From Rossellomorea aquimaris (GTDB lineage Bacteria; Bacillota; Bacilli; Bacillales; Bacillaceae_B): a stretch of 64,000 bases of DNA. Of the stretch, positions 9,148 through 16,491 are shown in pieces (position 1 is the first letter of the stretch; every line of letters begins with the position of its first letter). Under the pieces are notes generated by a model. It ran no database searches, was not told where the DNA came from, and was given only the letters and a program-made list of their open reading frames with translations. Location: NCBI RefSeq assembly GCF_020171925.1, contig NZ_JAIVAR010000005.1, positions 62,001 through 126,000 of the forward strand, in the 5' to 3' direction. Position numbers and translations under genes: made by a program.

Positions 9148-9880
9148 GTAATTCTTCCTTTGTCAGCTGGATATAGATATCGTCCAAAGTGGCACCCGGC
9201 ATGGAAAATTCAGCCTGAAGTTCCCTAAGCGTCCCCTTTGCCCGTATTTGACCCTCATGAAGGATGATAAAGGAATCACAATATCTCTCCGCCGTAGCGA
9301 GGATATGAGTCGACATCAAGATGCCAGCCCCGTTCTCCTTCATCTCTTCCATCCAGTCCAGCAGAGACTGGATGCCGAGCGGATCGAGCCCTACGAACGG
9401 TTCATCAATGATATAAAGGCTGGGCTGAATAAGGAATGCACACATGATCATCACCTTTTGTTTCATTCCTTTTGAGAAATGAGCAGGGAACCACCCCAAT
9501 TTCTTCTCCATCCGGAAAGCCTTGAGGAGGTTTCCGACCCTTGATTGATATTCTTCATCTTTCAAGCCGTATGCCATGGCGGTAAGTTTCAGATGCTCCT
9601 CAAGGGTGAGTTCATCATATAGGATAGGCGTTTCAGGTATGTATGAAAATTGTTTTCGATAGTGATCAGCATTTTCCTTCAGGGCATAGCCATTGATCCT
9701 GACATTTCCCTGCTTTGGTTCCATCAACCCGATGATATGCTTGATCGTTGTACTTTTACCCGCTCCGTTCAAACCAATCAGTCCAACGATTTCATTCCTG
9801 TTGATCGAAAAGCTGATATCCTTTAATACCGGTTTTCGCGTGTAGCCTCCGACAAGGTGATTTATTTCCAAAAGTGCCAT
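9137..9880 (-). CDS. ecsA: ABC transporter ATP-binding protein EcsA
   Basis: A 247-residue ATPase. Walker A is GLNGAGKST, followed by the Q-loop region YIPETPIL, the signature-like FSKGMKQKVM, Walker B LYIIDEPFVGLDP, and the switch His in STHILATAERYCDSF, a segment typical of EcsA. The start at 9880 gives the same length as the B. subtilis protein and has AAAGGACG upstream; an in-frame ATG 30 bases further out lacks this support. It is first in the ecsABC operon. Upstream lies a 690-base divergent region with tandem repeats before hit. Confidence 0.93.
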   Translation of the reverse strand: MALLEINHLVGGYTRKPVLKDISFSINRNEIVGLIGLNGAGKSTTIKHIIGLMEPKQGNVRINGYALKENADHYRKQFSYIPETPILYDELTLEEHLKLTAMAYGLKDEEYQSRVGNLLKAFRMEKKLGWFPAHFSKGMKQKVMIMCAFLIQPSLYIIDEPFVGLDPLGIQSLLDWMEEMKENGAGILMSTHILATAERYCDSFIILHEGQIRAKGTLRELQAEFSMPGATLDDIYIQLTKEELHDE

Positions 9881-10476
9881 GGGCAGCAACGTCCTTTCTA
9901 TTCTCATCATTTCTCTCTATTTTAGCAAAATTCTTTCCCAAAGGCATCGATAAAGAAAGTCATATTCCAATAATTAGTACTTATATCTTCCGCTTCTCTG
10001 CGCATTCTAATTACAGAAGGGGCCAGCAATAAGAAAAACGGGGTGGTTGTTAAAGACCAGTTAATCCGATTTCACTATTGTTCGCGGCTTAAAGGATAGT
10101 CGTCTTTCATAGTGGATGACACATTCACCAGTTCATTTCATCACAAAAATTGATAAATGAGGTGTTTGTTAAAGAACATTTTGACTAAGATCCATCTTGC
10201 ATAGCTTTCAGCTTAAAAAGATTAGGGGATGGTCACTTTGAACAAAGTCATTCATTTTCAACGATTGCACATATCATGCTTATAGCAAATGAGGTGTTTG
10301 TCGCAGACCGATTATAGTTTCTATTGTCTAAAGCTAACCAGCTAAAAGATAAGGGGATGGTCGCATTGCAAAATTTTCATTCACTATACGAATGGGATCT
10401 CTGTTAAAGCTACAAAGCAAATGAGGTGTTTATCAAAGAGAGATATTGACATTTAACCCTTTAAAAACCCCTTCAA
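9881..10476. repeat. Degenerate 132-bp tandem repeats between ecsA and hit
   Basis: No gene is visible. The motif AAATGAGGTGTTT begins at 10155, 10287 and 10419, exactly 132 bases apart each time. A second motif, AGGGGATGGTC, begins at 10224 and 10352. A fourth, more diverged unit starts at 10040 (GGGGTGGTTGTTAAAGACC against GAGGTGTTTGTTAAAGAAC in the next unit) and has a matching CTTAAAGGATAGTCGTCTTT segment. Only short in-frame stretches of under 20 codons exist. Function unknown. Confidence 0.8.
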
Positions 10477-10478
10477 AG

Positions 10479-10515
10479 AGAGGCAGGAAAATCGTTCCTG
10501 TCTCTTCTTTCCTTT
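10479..10515 (+). terminator. Hairpin with T-rich tail upstream of hit
   Basis: An 11-base stem (AGAGGCAGGAA, 10479-10489, with TTCCTGTCTCT, 10495-10505) is followed by a pyrimidine tract. It looks like a plus-strand terminator, yet no gene precedes it, so a transcript from the repeat tract may end here. Confidence 0.55.
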
Positions 10516-10576
10516 TCTTTCTAATTCTATTCATGGTAAAATAATTTCAATCTTATGACTGAAAGGTGGAACTATT

Positions 10577-10999
10577 GTGAGCGATTGCATTTTCTGTAAA
10601 ATCATCGATGGCGAAATCCCTTCCATGAAAGTGTATGAAGATGAGCATGTCCTTGCATTCCTTGATATTAGCCAAGTGACGAAAGGACACACTCTTCTGA
10701 TCCCGAAACTACATAAAGAAAACATCTATGAACTCACGCCAGAAACAGCAAGTCACTTATTCTCTGTCGCCCCTAAAATTGCAAATGCCCTTAAAGCTGA
10801 ATTCAATCCGGTCGGACTCAACTTACTGAACAATACAGGGGAACAAGCTGGTCAATCTGTCTTCCACTTCCATATGCACTTCATTCCTCGCTATGGACAG
10901 GGCGACGGTTTTGGGGCAGTCTGGAAAACACATAATGATGATTACAGCGGCGAAGACTTGAAGGAAATTGCAGAATCAATTTCACAGCATTTGTCCTAA
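10577..10999 (+). CDS. hit: HIT-family nucleotide-binding hydrolase
   Basis: A 140-residue histidine-triad protein. The N-terminus CIFCKIIDGEIPS has the paired cysteines typical of bacterial Hit proteins, and the triad is HFHMHFIPR near residue 97. Members hydrolyse nucleotide phosphoramidates or dinucleoside phosphates; the physiological substrate is unknown. The start is GTG with AAAGGTGG about seven bases upstream. In B. subtilis hit likewise lies beside ecsA in divergent orientation. A terminator follows. Confidence 0.93.
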   Translation: MSDCIFCKIIDGEIPSMKVYEDEHVLAFLDISQVTKGHTLLIPKLHKENIYELTPETASHLFSVAPKIANALKAEFNPVGLNLLNNTGEQAGQSVFHFHMHFIPRYGQGDGFGAVWKTHNDDYSGEDLKEIAESISQHLS

Positions 11000-11011
11000 T
11001 CACACATGCAT

Positions 11012-11044
11012 GCATCCGGAGGATCCTTCACCGGGTGTTTTTTT
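11012..11044 (+). terminator. Terminator of hit
   Basis: GCATCCGG (11012-11019) pairs with CCGGGTGT (11031-11038) with two G-U pairs, followed by a T-run. Confidence 0.65.
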
Positions 11045-11145
11045 ATTGGAAATAAAATGTCTCACAACTAATCAAGAGCCCTCCCATCGTGCTGGCGCAT
11101 ACACGTATCGTGCCCCTCGCGCTCTTTTTTCCGAAAATTAAATCT

Positions 11146-11173
11146 TTGACAAGGTTTCTCCCTGTGTTATAAT
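11146..11173 (+). promoter_or_regulatory. Sigma-A promoter of trpP
   Basis: TTGACA at 11146-11151 and TATAAT at 11168-11173, separated by 16 bases. Both boxes are consensus. The leader to the trpP start is about 80 bases. Confidence 0.85.
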
Positions 11174-11212
11174 GTACCTATCTTTTCGCTGATGGCAATG
11201 AGTGCACATCAG

Positions 11213-11257
11213 GAGGGGATGATAGTAAACATTAGCTTAGTTGAGGAGAGATGAGAA
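11213..11257 (+). promoter_or_regulatory. TRAP (MtrB) binding site over the trpP ribosome binding site
   Basis: NAG triplets in a strict five-base register begin at 11213 (GAG), 11223 (TAG), 11233 (TAG), 11238 (TAG), 11243 (GAG), 11248 (GAG) and 11253 (GAG). The last five are consecutive with two-base spacers and cover the ribosome binding site, ending two bases before the start codon. This is the arrangement by which tryptophan-activated TRAP blocks translation of trpP in B. subtilis. Whether this genome encodes MtrB cannot be seen here. Confidence 0.8.
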
Positions 11258-11794
11258 ATGAATACGAAAACACTTGTATCCCTATCATTACTTGTTGGGA
11301 TCGGAGCAGTCCTTCATACGGTGATCCCTGGATTCTTCCTAGGGATGAAACCAGATATGATGCTCACGATGATGTTCTTGGGCATTGTCCTGTTCCCAGC
11401 GAAAAAGAATGTTTTACTGCTTGGCGTACTGACCGGTGTCATTTCCGGTTTGACGACACAATTTCCAGGCGGATTTCTACCAAACTTAATTGATAAACCC
11501 ATTACGGCTTTTGTCTTCTACGGACTATTCCTTGCTACACGCAAGCTTACACGTTCAGTGATCGGAGCATCTGTACTGACGGCTCTCGGAACCTTGGTAT
11601 CAGGAAGTATCTTCTTGTCATCCGCGTACCTCATCGTGGGACTTCCCGGTGCATTCCTAGCGCTGTTCACGGCAGTCGTTCTCCCTGCAACCATCGTCAA
11701 TGCAGGGGCCATGTTCGTCACGTATCCGATTGTCCACTCGATCTTGAGAAGATCAAACATTAAAGAAGCTGTTACTACAGAACAATTGTCATAA
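11258..11794 (+). CDS. trpP: Tryptophan transporter TrpP (YhaG-like)
   Basis: A 178-residue, very hydrophobic protein with about five membrane segments, recognisable as TrpP by PGFFLGMKPDMMLTMMF near the N-terminus and the GGFLPNLIDKP loop. It imports tryptophan. The gene has its own consensus promoter and a run of GAG/TAG triplets over the ribosome binding site, so translation is probably blocked by TRAP when tryptophan is abundant. It is monocistronic and followed by a strong terminator. Confidence 0.92.
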   Translation: MNTKTLVSLSLLVGIGAVLHTVIPGFFLGMKPDMMLTMMFLGIVLFPAKKNVLLLGVLTGVISGLTTQFPGGFLPNLIDKPITAFVFYGLFLATRKLTRSVIGASVLTALGTLVSGSIFLSSAYLIVGLPGAFLALFTAVVLPATIVNAGAMFVTYPIVHSILRRSNIKEAVTTEQLS

Positions 11795-11800
11795 CATATG

Positions 11801-11836
11801 AAGGACTGTATTGCGCCGCAATACAGTCCTTTTTTA
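11801..11836 (+). terminator. Terminator of trpP
   Basis: AAGGACTGTATTGC (11801-11814), a three-base loop and GCAATACAGTCCTT, then a T-run. Confidence 0.92.
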
Positions 11837-11860
11837 TTGTATAGCGATCCACAAGAGCCT

Positions 11861-12052
11861 TTACGTGGCAAACCAGCATAATACTCCGATGAGGAACGTG
11901 ATGACACCGCCAGACCCGAGAATTGCGGCTCGCCGCTTCAGCATGTTTTTAGGAGGATACATACCTGGCCGTTGAATACTGACAAAGTTATACACCATAC
12001 TTAAAAACAGGACACCACTCAGGGCAAAAAAACCAAAAATGATCCCGTCCAT
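11861..12052 (-). CDS. Small two-helix membrane protein, function unknown
   Basis: 63 residues. Two hydrophobic segments (about residues 4-24 and 44-61) flank a short basic loop containing PGMYPPKNMLKRR. I do not recognise a characterised family. The ATG at 12052 is chosen because GGGAGGG lies seven bases upstream; a GTG 24 bases further out would place the ribosome binding site inside the gene. It is transcribed alone, convergent with trpP and divergent from the yhaH-like gene. Confidence 0.7.
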   Translation of the reverse strand: MDGIIFGFFALSGVLFLSMVYNFVSIQRPGMYPPKNMLKRRAAILGSGGVITFLIGVLCWFAT

Positions 12053-12209
12053 CTTCTTATCCCTCCCCTGCTCCACCTCTTACCTTTATTTTTATGCGGG
12101 ACTGAATAAGGTTATGAACGCACTTGTTTCCATTCGTTCTTCATAGGGAAAAGGAATATACAAGCAGCTTGTAGAAGTATGTATTATTAGAAATGGCGAG
12201 GTGATAAGT

Positions 12210-12578
12210 ATGAAGATAAAATCTCTTTCTTACGGATTGATCATCGGCGGAGTGATCGGAGGAATCGCATCCCTCCTCTCCGCCCCATCATCAGGAAAAG
12301 AACTGAGGGACCAAATGAAAGATAAGAAAGAAGATTGGAGCGAAATCTTTGAAGAAATGAAGACACACTTAGGGGAACTGAAGGATTCCATCAGCACACT
12401 CTCCCAGGAAGGCAAGGAAACCGTCCAACAAATATCCAAAGACCTCCAGGCATCTGTCAAACAGTGGAAGGCATCGACTGAACCAAACAACCAGAAACTT
12501 CAACAGGAAATCCAACTGATCCAAGAAAAGATTGAAGAACTTGAAAGCTCTTTGAACACAACGAAGGAAGCGGAGTAA
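12210..12578 (+). CDS. yhaH: YtxH-domain protein (YhaH-like)
   Basis: A 122-residue protein. It has an N-terminal glycine-rich membrane helix (GLIIGGVIGGIASLLSAPSSG) followed by a long charged, probably coiled-coil region. This is the layout of the YtxH family, which includes B. subtilis YhaH, a general-stress-associated protein of unknown biochemical role. The start at 12210 is chosen because GAGGTG ends six bases before it; the GTG at 12201 lies within that site. It sits between trpP and hpr, matching B. subtilis order in this region. Confidence 0.82.
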   Translation: MKIKSLSYGLIIGGVIGGIASLLSAPSSGKELRDQMKDKKEDWSEIFEEMKTHLGELKDSISTLSQEGKETVQQISKDLQASVKQWKASTEPNNQKLQQEIQLIQEKIEELESSLNTTKEAE

Positions 12579-12590
12579 AAACTGACTAGG

Positions 12591-12630
12591 GAAGACCTTT
12601 ATTGCCAACAATGGGGGTCTTCTTTTGTTT
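12591..12630 (+). terminator. Terminator of yhaH
   Basis: GAAGACC (12591-12597) pairs with GGTCTTC (12616-12622) around an 18-base loop, followed by TTTTGTTT. Confidence 0.7.
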
Positions 12631-12862
12631 AATAAATAGGCTGATTATTGTTAATTTTTGTTAACCGTTCTTCTATTTAGCTCTAGAAATGGAAGCGAAA
12701 AACACATACTTCAAAAAATTTTGTCAATTTATCCTTTATTAATTTTTATTTTATTGGCATAATAAAATAAAAGCGCTTTCTTCATATCGATAGTTGTTAC
12801 CGTATGAATTCATGGGCATGAAGATAGAAAGAAAAGATTTTCTAACAAAGTGGGTGTAAGGG

Positions 12863-13438
12863 ATGGAAGAAAGAGAATATTCTTTGAAAGAGGCGATCAT
12901 CTTCAGTCAACGGATGGCCCAGCTGAGCAAGGCACTGTGGAAGGCGATCGAGAAAGACTGGCAGCAATGGATTAAGCCATATGATTTAAATATTAATGAA
13001 CATCATATCCTGTGGATAGCATATCACCTTAAAGGGGCATCGATTTCAGATGTAGCAAAGTTCGGTGTCATGCATGTATCGACAGCTTTCAACTTTTCAA
13101 AAAAACTTGAAGAACGGGAACTTCTTCAATTCTCCAAACGGGATAATGACAAACGAAATACGTATATCCAACTGACACAAAAAGGGGAAAAAATTCTTCT
13201 TGAATTGATGAAGAATTATAAACCTGAAACACATTCGATCTTCCAAGGGGTCGCTCCACTAAAGGAACTTTACGGAAAGTTCCCTGAAATGATCGAGATG
13301 ATGTCTGTCGTACGTAATATATACGGAAATGATTTCATGGAGATTTTCGAAAAATCATTTACAAACATCGATAGTGAGTTTGCCGAAGACAACTCAAAGT
13401 TAAACCAAATCTTTGACAATGAAGAAGGACTTGCTTAG
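12863..13438 (+). CDS. hpr: MarR-family transition-state regulator Hpr (ScoC)
   Basis: A 191-residue MarR-type repressor closely matching Hpr/ScoC of B. subtilis. The helix-turn-helix lies near residues 45-90 ([32 protein letters not shown] region), and the wing includes [17 protein letters not shown]. ScoC represses extracellular protease and sporulation genes during growth. The gene is monocistronic, with a ribosome binding site inside GTGTAAGGG just before the ATG. It lies in the same yha neighbourhood as in B. subtilis. Confidence 0.93.
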   Translation: MEEREYSLKEAIIFSQRMAQLSKALWKAIEKDWQQWIKPYDLNINEHHILWIAYHLKGASISDVAKFGVMHVSTAFNFSKKLEERELLQFSKRDNDKRNTYIQLTQKGEKILLELMKNYKPETHSIFQGVAPLKELYGKFPEMIEMMSVVRNIYGNDFMEIFEKSFTNIDSEFAEDNSKLNQIFDNEEGLA

Positions 13439-13536
13439 TGCCCGTCCTCTGTTAAAGATGTAATAAGCTCTCGGGCTGATGACGGGAGATCACTGTGATC
13501 AGCTTTCGATGTTCAAGAGAATATCTTACATATCTC

Positions 13537-13570
13537 AAAAGCGGGAATATGAAGGACCTTCCGCTTTTTT
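13537..13570 (+). terminator. Terminator downstream of hpr
   Basis: AAAAGCGG (13537-13544) pairs with CCGCTTTT (13561-13568) and is followed by TT. It lies about 100 bases after the hpr stop. Confidence 0.75.
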
Positions 13571-13671
13571 GATTTCATCAATGTATGTGCATCATTTCAC
13601 AACGTAGTAGGCTTCAACGATTCCTTACTTAAAAAGCTCCCCTGGCGACAGTGTTTGGCGAATGAAACGTG

Positions 13672-13761
13672 TCAAAATTGTTTGGATATTCCTTTAAACA
13701 TTTCGTCGATCCCTCGTCCCATCGCATTCATCAATGCACCTGAAATCACACTTCCGATTGC
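13672..13761 (-). pseudogene. Possible C-terminal remnant of a lost gene
   Basis: One minus-strand frame reads a protein-like string containing SGALMNAMGRGIDEMFKG and ends with a proper stop. It is preceded at once by an in-frame stop and has no usable start with a ribosome binding site. The amphipathic, glycine-spaced pattern looks like real protein sequence, but 28 codons are too few to be sure. I do not recognise the family. Confidence 0.25.
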
Positions 13762-13864
13762 TTACAAAAAAATATCAAAATATGTATTGATTTTTTCCTT
13801 CACTCATAATAAAGTATGTAAAGCGCTCATTTAAAACACTGTCGTCGATGGAGGCGATTTTTTT

Positions 13865-14404
13865 ATGCATTGCTGGAAAACAATCAATCTCGAAAGACAA
13901 TTTGGATTCTATCGAGTCTTTTTACTTTCATCCATTATCATGATGATGGTATTCTCATTAATATACGTACCAATGAATTTGGTTTATTCGAGTTCTTTCT
14001 ATGACAACCACTTACTGGGGTTCGTTTTAGGGCTTCTTAGCATCTATCCTTTGCATAAGCTGATCCATGTCATGCCGATCCTGCCTTATGTAAGGTTGAT
14101 GAGATGGAAATGGAACAGAAAGCTTGTTATCCTCCCGATTGTATCCTTGAGGGTAGATCGGCCGATTTCAAAGTACCTGTACATGATCGCATTAATTGCA
14201 CCATTCTTGGTGATCAACAGCATTCTCATGTCAGGGTGCATCCTTTTCCCTCATTATTCACATTATTTCGCGATATTATTGGCATTTCATTCTGGCATCT
14301 GTGCCATCGATTTTATTTATGCCAAGCAATTGATGTATTCCCCTAAGGAAGCCTTAATCGAAGAGAACGACGAAGGATATGAAATTCTCATTTATCAAGG
14401 ATGA
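13865..14404 (+). CDS. DUF3267-family membrane protein (putative zincin-like)
   Basis: A 179-residue protein with about four membrane helices and a cytoplasmic C-terminal tail rich in acidic residues. The second helix is followed by LHKLIHVMPILPY, which fits DUF3267, a family proposed to contain membrane zincin peptidases. Here the usual HExxH would read HKLIH, so the catalytic glutamate appears replaced. A YhaJ-type protein occupies this neighbourhood in B. subtilis, but I am not certain of orthology. GGAGGCG lies about eight bases before the ATG. Confidence 0.7.
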   Translation: MHCWKTINLERQFGFYRVFLLSSIIMMMVFSLIYVPMNLVYSSSFYDNHLLGFVLGLLSIYPLHKLIHVMPILPYVRLMRWKWNRKLVILPIVSLRVDRPISKYLYMIALIAPFLVINSILMSGCILFPHYSHYFAILLAFHSGICAIDFIYAKQLMYSPKEALIEENDEGYEILIYQG

Positions 14405-14548
14405 TGCAGATCCATTGACGATCGCCATCATCCTTGTGCTTTATCCAAACAGCACCATATGCACAACATTTCGACGATACTCGCTCTACCAATCTGCTTC
14501 ATCTTTTGGTATCGTATAGCATATAGGAGATAACGGGGAGGGGTTAGA

Positions 14549-14728
14549 ATGATCTCCATGTTTTTAGTATTTTCTGTGTTCATTTTATTCTATATAAATA
14601 AAATGACCAACACTCTATGCTTACAAAAAGAAATACCTGAAGAACGCCAACCAAAGGTATTCAGAACCATCAACATTCTAATCACCATACTTTTGGTATC
14701 TTCATACGTGGAAATATTGTATACATAA
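14549..14728 (+). CDS. Small two-helix membrane protein, unknown
   Basis: A 59-codon gene with a strong ribosome binding site, GGGGAGGGG, six bases before the ATG. The protein has an N-terminal hydrophobic helix (MFLVFSVFILFYI), a polar middle with KEIPEERQPKVFR, and a second helix (ILITILLVSSYVEIL). The ribosome binding site and the conserved-looking layout argue that it is real; I do not recognise the family. It is followed by a fragment of a hairpin repeat and a bidirectional terminator. Confidence 0.6.
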   Translation: MISMFLVFSVFILFYINKMTNTLCLQKEIPEERQPKVFRTINILITILLVSSYVEILYT

Positions 14729-14766
14729 TAGAAAAGCGGAAGGGCTTTGCCCAGAGGCGACAATTG
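14728..14766 (+). repeat. Fragment of the AGAAAAGC hairpin repeat
   Basis: AGAAAAGCGGAAGGGCTTTG followed by CCCAGAGGCGACAA matches the 5' arm of the repeat units found at 39505-39907. The rest of the unit is missing. Confidence 0.7.
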
Positions 14767-14783
14767 AAGTTTGGAAGCAAACA

Positions 14784-14817
14784 AAAAAACCAGCCCCGAA
14801 AACCGGGCTGGTTTTTT
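14784..14817. terminator. Bidirectional terminator
   Basis: AAAAAACCAGCCC (14784-14796) and GGGCTGGTTTTTT (14805-14817) form a strong stem with a run of A or T on both sides. It serves the small plus-strand gene and the first yjcZ gene. Confidence 0.9.
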
Positions 14818-14825
14818 CAATTGGT

Positions 14826-14912
14826 TTAGTAAACGTAAGCTGCACCAATGATGATCAAAAGAATAAATAAAACTACTAGTAACGCAAATCCTCCGCCGTA
14901 AGCACCAGACAT
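14826..14912 (-). CDS. YjcZ-family sporulation peptide, copy 1
   Basis: A 28-residue peptide. It begins MSGAYGGGFALLVVLFI, runs through ILLIIIGAA, and ends in an aromatic tail YVY. A glycine/tyrosine-rich N-terminus followed by one membrane helix is the YjcZ pattern, a family expressed in sporulating Bacillus. GGAGGAG lies before the ATG. It is the last of three adjacent copies on this strand. The peptide is too short for most gene finders but is well supported by its copies. Confidence 0.85.
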   Translation of the reverse strand: MSGAYGGGFALLVVLFILLIIIGAAYVY

Positions 14913-14940
14913 ATGTGCTCCTCCTTTCATTTATGGAAAG

Positions 14941-14993
14941 TCACCGGTTCATGGATGGGGGCATTGGCTGCCCCTCATTCCCTTATCCGGTGA
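14941..14993. other. Stem structure between yjcZ copies 1 and 2
   Basis: TCACCGG (14941-14947) pairs with CCGGTGA (14987-14993). Inside is a second stem of GGGGCA and TGCCCC. There is no T-run, so it is probably an mRNA stability or processing structure, not a terminator. Confidence 0.45.
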
Positions 14994-15016
14994 AACTACA
15001 CTATCTTGGGGCTAAA

Positions 15017-15100
15017 TTATAGCCAAGCTGCACCTACAATGATTAACAAGATGAACAGTACAACAATTAACGCGAAACCTCCGCCGTATGCGTTACCCAT
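15017..15100 (-). CDS. YjcZ-family sporulation peptide, copy 2
   Basis: A 27-residue peptide beginning MGNAYGGGFALIVVLFI and ending GAAWL. The core matches copies 1 and 3 closely. AAGGAGG lies about eight bases before the ATG. As in the other copies, a single membrane helix makes up most of the chain. The separate ribosome binding sites and third-position differences between copies show that these are translated genes, not a DNA repeat. Confidence 0.85.
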   Translation of the reverse strand: MGNAYGGGFALIVVLFILLIIVGAAWL

Positions 15101-15184
15101 AACTTTCCACCTCCTTTGAAGCGCTAATTTATCTTATTCAAGTTAGTCGCCTTTTGTTTAGGCATTTGTCATCTTTTTTATTTT

Positions 15185-15271
15185 TTAGTAAATGTACGCG
15201 GCACCAACGATGATTAATAAGATGAACAGCACTACGATTAACGCGAATCCGGAATTATATCCACAGCTCAT
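15185..15271 (-). CDS. YjcZ-family sporulation peptide, copy 3
   Basis: A 28-residue peptide, MSCGYNSGFALIVVLFI then LLIIVGAA and YIY. It differs from the other copies at the N-terminus, with a cysteine and no GGG run. AAGGAGG precedes the ATG by about eight bases. It is first in the row of three and may share a transcript with the other two. It is divergent from prsA. Confidence 0.85.
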   Translation of the reverse strand: MSCGYNSGFALIVVLFILLIIVGAAYIY

Positions 15272-15456
15272 ATTTATTACCTCCTTTTGTCTATTCGCTT
15301 TTATCATATGAAGGAATCTGGGAAATGGGTGTGTAAAACGCCCATTTTTGTAAAGTTAAGCTTGGAAAATATTTTTTTAAAAGGAAAAAGTGTGATATAG
15401 TATGTGATGAAGATTTGAGACAAGCTGTTAGAATATAAACTTAGGAGATGTTCAGC

Positions 15457-16380
15457 ATGAAAAAATGGATTATTTCAGTTTCACTTGCAACCGGTATGTT
15501 GGGGCTTGCAGGATGCAGCGGAGACGGTGCAGATAACAGTGACGTCGTAGCGACGACGAAAGCCGGGGATGTAACGAAGGATGAACTATATAAATCAATG
15601 AAGCAAAAGTTCACTCCACAAATGGAGCAGGCCCTTCAAGAGCTTGTATATACGAAAGTCCTCTCCGATAAATATGAAGTATCTGAAAAAGAAGTCGATG
15701 AAAAACTGAATGAAGCCAAAGATCAGTTAGGACCTCAGTTTGACATGTTCTTAAAGCAGTATAATCTTGATGAGAAGTCATTTAAAGAATATTTGAAATT
15801 GCAGCTTCTTCAAGAAAAAGCAGCGATTTCAGATGTGAAAGTTTCTGAAAAAGAGCTAAAAGAGTACTATGATAAATGGAAGCCTGAAATTCAAGTCCGT
15901 CATATCCTGGTCGATGACGAAAAAACAGCAAAAGAAGTAAAACAGAAATTAGCGGACGGCAGCAAATTCGAAGATCTTGCGAAAGAATATTCAAAAGATC
16001 CCGGTTCAGCTGAAAATGGCGGAAGCCTTGGATGGGTCGATTATGAAGGTCGCCAAAATTTCGTACCTGAATTCTCAAAAGCCCTTGATACGTTAGAAAA
16101 AGGCAAAGTGAGCGAACCAATCAAGACCGAATACGGTTTCCACATCATTGAAATCACGGATAAAAAAGAAAAGAAATCATTTGATGACATGAAAAAAGAG
16201 CTTGAAAAAGAGCTGAAATTGTCTAAAGTAGATCCTCAAAAAATTCAAGAAGCCATGAAGCGCGAAGTTGAAAAAGCTGACTTGAACATCAAAGATAAAG
16301 ACTTGAAAAAATCTTTCGATCAGGTATTGAATCCGCCTGCTGCTCCTGAAGAAGGCGAAACACCTGCACCTGCTCAATAA
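15457..16380 (+). CDS. prsA: Foldase lipoprotein PrsA (parvulin-type PPIase)
   Basis: A 307-residue lipoprotein. The signal peptide ends in a lipobox LAGC with Cys20. The PpiC/parvulin domain lies near residues 130-225 (QVRHILVDDEKTAKE to EYGFHIIEI), with helical flanking regions and a proline-rich C-terminus. It helps secreted proteins fold on the outer membrane face. The ATG at 15457 is chosen because AGGAGATG lies six bases upstream; the in-frame ATG at 15448 lies within that site. It sits beside hpr and yhaL as in B. subtilis, and ScoC regulates exoproteins that PrsA folds. Confidence 0.95.
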   Translation: MKKWIISVSLATGMLGLAGCSGDGADNSDVVATTKAGDVTKDELYKSMKQKFTPQMEQALQELVYTKVLSDKYEVSEKEVDEKLNEAKDQLGPQFDMFLKQYNLDEKSFKEYLKLQLLQEKAAISDVKVSEKELKEYYDKWKPEIQVRHILVDDEKTAKEVKQKLADGSKFEDLAKEYSKDPGSAENGGSLGWVDYEGRQNFVPEFSKALDTLEKGKVSEPIKTEYGFHIIEITDKKEKKSFDDMKKELEKELKLSKVDPQKIQEAMKREVEKADLNIKDKDLKKSFDQVLNPPAAPEEGETPAPAQ

Positions 16381-16392
16381 TTGCACGAAAAG

Positions 16393-16431
16393 AAAAGCTG
16401 GAAGATCATCATGATCTCCCAGCTCTTTTTT
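16393..16431 (+). terminator. Terminator of prsA
   Basis: AAAAGCTGG with AGATC pairs with GATCT and CCAGCTCTTTTT. One unpaired base lies on each side. Confidence 0.85.
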
Positions 16432-16491
16432 ATGCTCTCCTAAAATGTTTCTTCCTGTTTCCGAGCAAGTCATCTATTTTACAGTTTTTCA

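Larger units (their letters stand above)
13439..13864. other. Intergenic region after hpr: terminator and coding remnant
   Basis: About 425 bases without an intact gene. It holds a 13-base palindrome GATCACTGTGATC (13488-13500), the hpr terminator at 13537-13570, and a minus-strand remnant at 13672-13761. The last part is AT-rich, with a GGAGGCG ribosome binding site for the DUF3267 gene. Confidence 0.5.

Noticed and set aside
10159-10205. Short peptides beginning MRCL in each 132-bp repeat unit
   Set aside because: The downstream codons diverge between units and stop at different places (after 15, 18 and 11 codons), and there is no ribosome binding site, so this is shared DNA and not shared protein.
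12768-12780. AAAAGCGCTTTC upstream of hpr as a CcpA cre site
   Set aside because: The core is symmetrical but the flanking TG and CA are missing on both sides, so the match is too weak to report as a site.
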